Part shown: piece after piece, positions 56,401 through 64,000 of the stretch
How the letters are laid out: every line of letters starts with the position of its first letter
Numbering within the stretch: position 1 is the first letter of the stretch
Source: Isoperla grammatica
Taxonomy: Eukaryota; Arthropoda; Insecta; Plecoptera; Perlodidae
DNA: 64,000 bases
Assembly: GCA_945910005.1 (NCBI GenBank)
Contig: OX246739.1
Coordinates: 75,484,404-75,548,403 of the forward strand
Direction of reading: 5' to 3'
Notes under the pieces: generated by a model
What the model was told of the DNA's origin: nothing
The model's database searches: none
What the model saw: only the letters and a program-made list of their open reading frames with translations
Position numbers and translations under genes: made by a program

Positions 56401-56859
56401 AGAATAAAGTAGAATTATTACAAGCACGCGTGGAACAGTACTTACCGCTTTACCAATATCTTATTTATTATGATTTGTTTGCCTGGCGATGAAGGAGGAA
56501 AAGATTTATGAAATACGAAAATGTTGTTCTGGTCCGTCTTTAGAAATGATAATTGGGATGTTAGGTCAGTGGAGCGCGATGACTGTCGCCATGCCAGGTA
56601 GACTGGACAGGTTTTGTCCTGATCGTACGTGTAGGCTAGGGGTGGGAGGGGGCAGATGTGAGGAGTGCGTTGCCTCAAGGTCAGTAAAGAAGTACTATTA
56701 CTTTACCGACCCTTACGGTGGCTACTTCTAATAGTCACCGCAGAAATTGACAGCGCCCTTCCCTGCCGAACGCTCTTAACTCATTTTTCAAGGAGGTAAG
56801 CACAATACCTCTCTTGGGACCCCCCTTAGCCTTAAAGCCTCTAGCAATTCATCAAGCCG

Positions 56860-58776
56860 CCCATGCCATTCATTCTTTTTGTATCCCACAAACCCCGCTG
56901 AAATCTGTGAAGTTATGAAGAAAGTAACACCTAAATACTCAAGTGGATTTGACTGTATACCTACTGCTATTCTAGCTAAATCGGTCAAACTCATTGCTCT
57001 ACCCCTCTCCCACATTATAAACATGTCATTTGAAACTGGCACATTCCCCACAATCTTAAAACAATCAACAATTGTCCCTATACATAAGAAAGGGAAGAAA
57101 GATGTTTTAGATAACTACCGTCCAATTTCGCTACTCTCATCATTTTCAAAAAATTTTGAACTCGTAATGTACTCTCGCCTCTCAATAAATACCATATTCT
57201 TGACAATAGTCAACACGGATTCCTCTCAGGTAAATCTACGACCTCAGCTATTTTCTCATTTCTTTCCCCACTCTACTCTGCATTAGATAGGGGAGACCAA
57301 GCAATAGGGCTCTTTTTTGACATGCGTAAAGCATTTGACACAATTGACCATAACATTCTTCTTAGTAAACTCGTTTCCATCGGCATCACCGGTCCTGCAC
57401 ACAATTGGTTAACGTCATTTCTCACTAACCGCACTCAAGTAGTAAAATAGTTTCACCAAAATCTAACATACCATCATGTCTGATCCACTACCAGTAACTG
57501 TGGTGTCCCTCAAGGATCTACACTTGGCCCTCTATTCTTTCTTCTATATATCAATGACCTCCCCAAACTTCTAAACATGGATAAGTTCAAGGAGCTAGTA
57601 AAATCTTTCCTCACATTGTATGCAGACGACATTAATTCTCTTCTTTTATCTTCCATCAAAACCGATACACTAACGCTCACATTAGCCGCAAATTCTCAAG
57701 TATCACTGATATCAGCATATTGCAAATCCAGTAGACTAGCTATTCAAACGACTAAAACAGTATATTTAAAGTTCCATGTGAATGCACCACAATACGCAAC
57801 CAGCCTCCTCATTCGCCTAGATGACAAAAGTATAGCCAGACACCCATATGTGAAAGCACTAGGACAGGACTAATAATAAGTGAGTCACTTGACTGGCTTC
57901 CCCATATCCAATCACTAGCACCACGTCTTGTCAGTGGATGTTACATGCTGCGAAGGCTGAAACTCCTCGTCAGCCCTTCTACCTTAGTAACCTTACTAAT
58001 GGTATACCATTCATACGTCCAGTCAATACTCTCATACGCAGTTCTATTTTGGGGCTCCTCAAGCCATGCCAAACGCATTTTTGTAATTCAAAAACGGGCG
58101 ATCAGAATAATTGCCGGCGTATCAAGAAAGAAATCGTGCAAGCCCCATTTTACCAATCTTAACATTCTAACTCTTATAGGTATCTGAACTAATTCTATCA
58201 GCGGCCTCTTTTGCTCACTCTCATCCTGAATTATTCATCACAAACACAACTATCCATTCCCATAAAACACGATCCAATTCTAACATATTTATCCCCGTAT
58301 TCAACCACGCATTCTATAAAAATAGTCCCACTTACCTTTGCAGTAAAATTTATAACAAAATTCCACAATCCATTAAAAACTCCACTCACAAAGCATTCAG
58401 ACTCAAAGTAAAAACATTTCTTATTCATAATGCATTTTATTCCTTAGATGATTTTCTCAATTACAAATCTGATTAAATCAAAATTCGTGTCCCCCCTCTT
58501 AGCCCTTCCAGTAGGATAATGTGTGTATGTGTACCGTATTTATACGTATACCTCAACATTCACACCTATGTATTATAAATGTAATGTGTATCTATATATA
58601 TTCATATGTATATACCTCAATGTATATACTCATGTATTGTAAATGTAATCTATAAGTTTGTAATGTAATGTAATGTGTAATGTAATCTTAGGCTATTCAC
58701 TCTCTCTCTCTCTCAAGAGGAGCACACATTTATCATGTAAATGTCAGGTGAATGAATAATAAATAAATAAATAAAT
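56860..58776 (+). pseudogene. jockey/CR1-like LINE reverse transcriptase, broken
   Basis: Reverse-transcriptase motifs occur in order but across frames: SSGFDCIPTAILA, KQSTIVPIHKKGKKDVLDNY with RPISLLSSFSK (56950-57160), then FFDMRKAFDTIDHNILLSKL (about 57310), GVPQGSTLGPLFFLLYINDL (about 57500), and an intact Y-A-D-D (about 57620). The tail has RAIRIIAGVSRKKSC with LNILTL. Frameshifts (about 57185 and 57880) and in-frame stops (for example at 57449 and 57483) break it. The 3' end is (AATA)n at about 58757. It is related to the fragment at 27.6-28.1 kb. Confidence 0.85.
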
Positions 58777-59141
58777 CCTGTTATGACAGACATTTGTAAT
58801 ATGTCCGAATCGCGGGCTAAAGCGATCCTAGTTCCGCGAGTTGCCAATAGATCGTGCGGTGTCGTGACTGTCTGGAATAGGTTTGCTCAGTTGACCCGTT
58901 CCAAACAGTTCAGAGCAGAAAAAAGCAGTAATGACTGTTCAGCTGACAGACTTGAGCTGTTCGGTGGCTGTTCAGTTGACACAAGCATCTCGATATCGAG
59001 CAGGTCGAAGATGTTCGGCCTGCTCGATTGAAAAGGGAGGATCAGACTCGGGGCGCGTTTGATAATGAAATCCCGCAGAGAGACAGAGTCCGCGCGGTCA
59101 CGTGACTAGAGAGAACACAGAACGCTCCGAAAGCTGGCTTT

Positions 59142-60274
59142 GGGTACATTCCGAACCTCCTGAAAATGATGTGGTTCCAGCATCAGCTAGCTCGTCCCAG
59201 CGTCATATTTTGTCATGTGTTTCGGAACGCTTACAAGCGAAAAGATGGAGGAAATGCGCGCTAAAAATTTGTAATAAAATTACAAAAATAATATTCTAAT
59301 TGTTTCCCAATAATTACAAATACGACATGAAAGATAATAAAATCCTGCAACGCGTGGTATAAATAACGGTCAAATTATATAATTCCTGACAATTTGACGA
59401 GCTTTTAAATTATTGCATTTTGAAAACGCCGCCATGATTTGTGAATGCTGGCAGATGCCCTCGCTCGAACCGGCTGGCGTTTTCATGATGCTGAATATGC
59501 TGGCGCAGGAAGTTACGGAACGTCCAGCCTATGATATTCAGGTGGTTACGGAACGGTCTCAGCCAAGGCCGTCTAGATATATCGCTTCGCCTCAGCACGG
59601 AAATGGCATAGGGTGCGGTCCGAAATGTACTCGAAATACTCCGTTTAGAGCATGGTAGATCATGGCACCGCCATTTTTATACTCGATTACGGGACGCGAT
59701 ACGCACCACCTTGCGCACCACTTCAAAAATGGATCGTGAACGTGCAGCTATCGCGTATATCAATGAACTAACCAATTCGAGCTCCGAAATATTCATTTGG
59801 CTGCGATAAATTCTCCAGGCGCCTCTACAATGTGGTCAGGTAAACAGAACACGTTCATAACGTTAATAGCCCAATGCATGTATGGGCACTCTAACCTAAG
59901 ACTAAGTTTAGACCCTAGGGGAAAATATAAAACCAATGTTTTGACCAAAAATATGAATAATCAATTAATACAAACCTCTTAGAGCTCGCTGCGCATCGGA
60001 GGCCGTAAGTGTGACGGCACACTTGGCCCCAGACGGCAATACAAATTCTACCATTTCGTATTTTCCCCGCCATATTTCTTCGCACTCCCAACACTCCGCG
60101 ATTTTTACGGAGTATCTCGAGCGTACTCCGGAGCACGCTCTCGACAGTAACGGGACGCAGAGCACAGAGTACTTGGAGTATCTCGAGATGATTTCGGGAC
60201 GCGCAGAGTGTAATCTGTGCACTCGGAGTACATTTCGGACCGCACCCATATTCAGCTAGTTTCGGAACGTACCC
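59142..60274. mobile_element. nested TIR element, level 3
   Basis: The left end is GGGTACATTCCGAAC and the right end inverted is GGGTACGTTCCGAAACT, flanked by TTT on both sides (59139-59141, 60275-60277). It contains the level-4 element. Confidence 0.68.
59611..60247. mobile_element. nested TIR element, level 4
   Basis: The ends are GGGTGCGGTCCGAAATGTAC on the left and an exact 22-bp inverse match on the right (to GGGTGCGG...GTACTC), flanked by ATA on both sides (59608-59610, 60248-60250). It is 637 bp with many subterminal CTCGAGATACTCC/GGAGTACG motifs and no transposase. Confidence 0.78.
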
Positions 60275-61059
60275 TTTATAAAACGCGATTTGAAGTAGCT
60301 ACGCGGCATTTTTAAAAGTAACACAACCTTAAACTAAGGCTGCAACAACAATATGGAAGAAGAAACGATTGCACGCGTACGTCAAGCATTACTAGGCGCT
60401 AGGGCTAGCCTAGGGCTATACATGCTCCATGTGACCCAGCCCAGACAAAGGTGATATTAATTTGCACACAAGCTTATTAAAGGTATTGAAAAATTAGCAC
60501 TCAAACTTATGAGCAGCTTCGTTGTGCTCAAAGTGATGTATCATTTCCTCCTCAATTGCGGAAGTGTAGGCACACATTGGGCATCCGTAAAGCAAGTCTT
60601 GGTCTTCTCACAGCTCAGCCATTTTTAAGATTCATTATTTGAATTTCGTTCCTTGAACAGAGAGGACTCTGTTGTTCACTCGATTTTCACCGTGCGATTA
60701 GAGCGCTCTCCACGCGAAGCTCTCTGAGATATCAAACAGAACTGAGAGCGCTCAGATTACATTATCAAACACGCTAGAGGCTCGGCGGAGCGTTCGGAGA
60801 GAACAGAATTGCATTATCAAATGCCCCCTCGAGCAGAGCTGAATTGCGCGGGATTTTAAATCTCACGTGTTAGGCCTACATAACCTCTACGCAATGTCCG
60901 ACGAGTCTGATAATCGTAACAGATGAAAACGGCTATCCCATTGTGCAGGATGATTGCCATTTCTACCAACCAGCAAGTACCAGGTAGGTGTAAACGCAAA
61001 TGCCTAATATATTGTTTACTAGCTTACCCGTCGCGCGTTGCTGCGATCTCAGAAGAAAG

Positions 61060-61700
61060 GAAATTCAAGAAATGTGGTTATGATGACATTGAATTAACAT
61101 TATGTCATTATGAGGGGGTTGGGGGGGGGGGGGGGGAGTGGTAATAATTCAGAAACCTTTGTGGGCGTGCATACACTAACTCACCAACATTTTATTGCAG
61201 TCGGATGAATGGTTTAGAAAAGCATTATTGCATGTTGGTGTCTCAGTGGTGGTGGTAGGTGAGGGGGGGGGGGGTTGGTTATCATTCAGAAACCTTAGCG
61301 GGGGTGCATACACTGACTCACCAAAATTTTATCGCAGTCGGATGAATGGTTTATGAAAGCATTATTGCATGTTGGTGTCTCAGTGGGGGTGGGGGTTGGG
61401 GAGGAGGGGGGTGGTTATCATTCAGAAACCTAAGCGGGGGTGCATACACTAACTCACCAAAATTTATCGCAGTCGGATGACTGGTTTAGGAATGGTTTAG
61501 AAAAGTATTATTGCATGTTGGTGTCTCAGTGGTGGTGAGGGTTGGGGAGGAGGGGGGTGGTTATCATTCAGAAACCTTAGGAGGGGGGTGCATACACTAA
61601 CTCACCAAAATTTTATCGCAGTCGGATGAATGGTTTAGGAAAGCATTATTGCATGTTTGTGTCTCAGTGGTGGTGGGAGGTGATGCGGGGGGGGGGGGGT
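61060..61700 (+). repeat. about 135-bp G-rich tandem repeat, 4-5 copies
   Basis: Each unit has GTGGTTATCATTCAGAAACC, CATACACTAACTCACCAAAA, TTTATCGCAGTCGGATGAAT, AAAGCATTATTGCATGTTGG, TGTCTCAGTGGTGGTG and a variable G-run of up to about 14. Length varies mostly in the G-run. Confidence 0.88.
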
Positions 61701-61765
61701 TGGGAGGGTTTTTTTGTCATCCAGAAACCATCGCGGACGTGTGCACAATAACTCACCAAAGTTTC

Positions 61766-62036
61766 ATCGCACGATCTGGCTTGAGCATTGTGAACTCGGA
61801 CACTTTCGAGTCTTGCTTCCCGTTGCTCGTCTGTTTCACACGATCTGGCTTGAGCATTGTGAACTCGGACGGTTTCGAGTCTTGCTTCCCGTTGCTCGTC
61901 TGTTTCACACGATCTGGCTTGAGCATTGTGAACTCGGACGGTTTCGAGTCTTGCTTCCCGTTGCTCGTCTGTTTCACACGATCTGGCTTGAGCATTGTGA
62001 ACTCGGACGGTTTCGAGTCTTGCTTCCCGTTGCTCG
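61766..62036 (+). repeat. 69-bp tandem repeat, 4 copies, in-frame period
   Basis: CACGATCTGGCTTGAGCATT, GTGAACTCGGACGGTTTCGA and GTCTTGCTTCCCGTTGCTCG repeat with a 69-bp period (23 codons) and almost no differences. The first unit has CACTTTCG for CGGTTTCG. Open frames exist on both strands because the period is a multiple of three without stops. I see no evidence of a gene. Confidence 0.93.
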
Positions 62037-62169
62037 TCGGCCGGGGTAAAGGACCGGGTGGTTTTTAAATAACGATAACTCTAGATTTGTAGTGAGTGAT
62101 TCCATTTTCTGTTTTTGAACCCCCCCCCCCCCAACTGCTACGGCCGCGCCTTCGATCTCGTGAAGGAGT

Positions 62170-62660
62170 TACAACAAAATGCATAGCAAAGAAACCTTCC
62201 CCGTGAAAAAAAATATATGTGCCAAGTTGCATGGTGATATGTCCAACGGTGTCGAACTCAATTCATTGGTGAGCCCTCTTTGCAGGCACCGATCACCACG
62301 TGCAAACCCAAAATGGATAGCATAAAAACCTTCCCTGTGAAAAAATACATATAAGTGCAAAGTTTCATGGTGATATGTACCAACGGTGTCGAAGTCAATT
62401 CATTGGTGAGCCCTCTTTGCAGGCACCGATCACCACGTGCAAAACCAAAATGGATAGCATAGAAACCTTCCCCGTGAAAAAATTCATATAAGTGCAAAGT
62501 TTCATGGTAATATGTACCAACGGTGTCGAAGTCAATTCATTGGTGAGCCCTCTTTGCAGGCACCGATCACCACGTGCAAAACCAAAATGGATAGCATAGA
62601 AACCTTCCCCGTGAAAAAATACATATATATGCCAAGTTTCATGGAGATCGGATGAATGGT
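62170..62660 (+). repeat. about 120-bp tandem repeat, 4 copies
   Basis: Units with AGAAACCTTCCCCGTGAAAA, GTGCAAAGTTTCATGGTGAT, CAACGGTGTCGAAGTCAATT, CATTGGTGAGCCCTCTTTGC and CACCGATCACCACGTGCAAA. The last unit diverges into the module's end sequence. Confidence 0.92.
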
Positions 62661-63317
62661 TTAGTAATGTATAAAGGACATACATACATACATCTTTCTT
62701 TTATATATATAGAAGATTTTACAAGCTAGGGCCTATAGGCTAGGCACCCCCTAGGCCTAGACCTGGTTTCACGATTAATACCTACTGTTTTAGACTGTTT
62801 ATAAATAACAGTTATTATTATTAACAGACATCAACATATATTAACAGCTATTATGCTAAATAAATGCTACTTCTAGACCCACTAGTTTGAATTTGACGCG
62901 TAAACACTGCGCTGGCTGCTCGGTATCGTTCAGCTGTCAAAACAAGAACATCTGTTCTTTTCTGCTGGGAACGCCCTACTTCCTGTTCGTATGACGTATT
63001 TTCGCACAGCTCTATGTTGCTCTAAACCCCTTTGGAACGGGTCAACTGAACAAACCTAACGCGGTAACGTGTTCATTCTAATGCAGATTACAACATGTCT
63101 GTCGTCTGAGATAACGTATAAAATTCTAATTGAATAGGGTCGTTATGTTTGTTACATTAAGGTAAGAAAATAATGATTTAACGTTTATTTTGTCCAATAG
63201 GCCTACCTAGCCTCATTGAAGCCTAGACGCCCGTACTCTCGTTGCTTATCCCGTACGTTTAATTTAACCACCACAAACTTGGCTTGGGCCCTACCAAAGA
63301 TTAATTCAGTTATTTAG

Positions 63318-63665
63318 CCGCGGTCGCTTAGCCGGTTCCCATACGAACACCGAAGTTAAGCAACCTCGGGCTAGGTCAGGACGTGGATGGGTGACCACTC
63401 ACCTCTGAAACACTAGTTACCGTTGGTTAGAGCAGATTGGAGGGTTCGAAAGCTTTTGTAACAGCTTCGTTCTTCTCGTCAACTGCTCGGCAGTCCAGGC
63501 TAGTGGAGGAACCAATATGACTGGTCAAAGTTACACCGTCTTTTCAGATGGGACGTAAAGCCGATGGTCCCCTTGGTACTTTTCGACAGGAGTAGGCTAC
63601 GTGCTGGTACCAGGCTTCCCCTCCTCCCATTCGGCCGACTGGGGGGCGTATAGCCTGTCAATCCC
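63318..63665 (+). mobile_element. 5S-rRNA-derived SINE
   Basis: Positions 63318-63420 align by eye with 5S rRNA, including its internal promoter region: GAACACCGAAGTTAAGCAAC, then CTCGGGCTAGGTCAGGACGT, then GGATGGGTGACCACTC. The start and end of 5S are altered and it runs into a body with TTTTCAGATGGGACGTAAAG and CCGATGGTCCCCTTGG, so it is a SINE with a 5S head rather than a 5S gene. The 3' limit is approximate. Confidence 0.78.
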
Positions 63666-64000
63666 GTCCTCCACGGCGGACATTATTTTTAAAACGTCCG
63701 CCACCGCGGACATTAAGGTTCGATGCCCGCAGTGGCGGACAGGCACTTAACCCTACTTTTTGAAAATGGCAGTAAAACAGGTCGCAGTTGCACAAAGTGT
63801 GCACCGACTGGCCAATCGAACATACCATTAAATGAGCCTAGGTGCCGTTGGCTTGCCAAATAGCCGACATAACCTCAAAACTAATCTTAGGCAATGATAC
63901 CGCCCATAACCCTTCTTTTAAAAAAGCAATGCATGCGGCGGTTTAAGCTGGGTATCGAACCAAGCATAGCCAAAATCGCTGTATGAGACTACAATTAAAA
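63666..64000. other. window end, short hairpins
   Basis: CACGGCGGACATTATTTTTAAAACGTCCGCCACCGCGGACATT forms a small inverted repeat around 63673-63715. Near 63950, GGGTATCGAACCAAGC could be an inverted SINE B box. Nothing else recognised. Confidence 0.35.

Larger units (their letters stand above)
59050..60827. mobile_element. nested TIR element, level 2
   Basis: The left end is GGGGCGCGTTTGATAATG and the right end inverted is GGGGCATTTGATAATG, flanked by CTC on both sides (59047-59049, 60828-60830). A further internal CATTATCAAACACGC at about 60757 repeats the end motif. A 3-bp duplication and a G-rich tip resemble PIF/Harbinger, but the duplication is not TWA. Confidence 0.65.
61019..62716 (+). 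mobile_element. arthropod-type repeat module with internal tandem arrays
   Basis: Starts ACTAGCTTACCCGTCGCGCG and ends in CAAGTTTCATGGAGATCGGA, GAATGGTTTAGTAATGTATA, (CATA)n and TATATATATAGAAG. I recall similar start and end phrases flanking many non-autonomous repeats in arthropods; the class is not settled for me. Internally it has three kinds of tandem repeat, annotated separately. Confidence 0.6.
58880..63056. mobile_element. outer inverted-repeat element of a four-deep nest
   Basis: The left end is GGTTTGCTCAGTTGACCCGT and the right end inverted is GGTTTGTTCAGTTGACCCGT, continuing TCCAAA in both. TA flanks both sides (58878-58879, 63057-63058). It contains three further TIR elements and a tandem-repeat module. 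Its own DNA resumes near 60830 and 62720. No transposase is seen. Confidence 0.72.

Noticed and set aside
61649..62068. Repeat protein encoded by the 69-bp array
   Set aside because: Open on both strands because 69 is a multiple of three; it lies inside a transposon-derived module and no start or splice context supports a gene.
63318..63440. A true 5S rRNA gene
   Set aside because: The beginning and end of 5S are altered and it runs into SINE-like sequence without a T-run terminator at the expected place.

Overview
The window looks like a stretch of insect nuclear genome. It has intron-split genes with GT-AG junctions, tRNA- and 5S-headed SINEs, LINE and gypsy-type fragments, many small inverted-repeat transposons and abundant minisatellites. 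The insect call rests on a seven-transmembrane odorant receptor (7tm_6/OR), a family known from insects. A hemimetabolous insect (for example a hemipteran) is a guess from the intron sizes and repeat style only.

Region 1-10.7 kb holds the last two coding exons of an AFG2A/SPATA5-type AAA ATPase on the + strand. The intron between them is almost entirely a 71-bp minisatellite (about 133 copies). Its unit is a copy of the exon/intron boundary: 38 bp of exon end plus 33 bp of intron start, so every unit carries a 5' splice site. Just downstream lie a non-autonomous hAT element (8-bp target duplication) with a deleted gypsy-like LTR element nested in it, and a SINE.

Region 15.6-44.7 kb holds one odorant-receptor gene on the + strand. 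I reconstruct seven exons whose splice phases all fit (1695 nt, 564 codons plus stop). The receptor has a large insertion in the loop after TM4, including four in-frame copies of a 19-residue Pro/Gly-rich repeat. Intron 4 contains an 89-bp minisatellite (about 48 units) that repeats the intron/exon boundary of exon 5, so every unit carries a 3' splice site. Two adjacent genes therefore carry mirror-image splice-site arrays: donors in one, acceptors in the other. The other introns are packed with further minisatellites (60/62, 146, 80 and 62 bp), five hAT elements with perfect 8-bp duplications, a long-TIR element with a nested SINE, and a palindromic MITE.

Region 44.7-64 kb has no gene I can support. 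It holds a seventh hAT element, an RTE-like LINE with a lost catalytic motif, a second copy of the palindromic MITE in inverted orientation, a tRNA-Arg-headed SINE, an unexplained 1.4-kb stretch near 52.5-54 kb, a second broken LINE, a four-deep nest of inverted-repeat elements (58.9-63.1 kb) that also contains tandem-repeat modules, and a 5S-rRNA-derived SINE.

The most unusual features are the two splice-junction minisatellites and the coding repeat in the receptor. All identifications come from reading motifs and phases by eye; no search was run.
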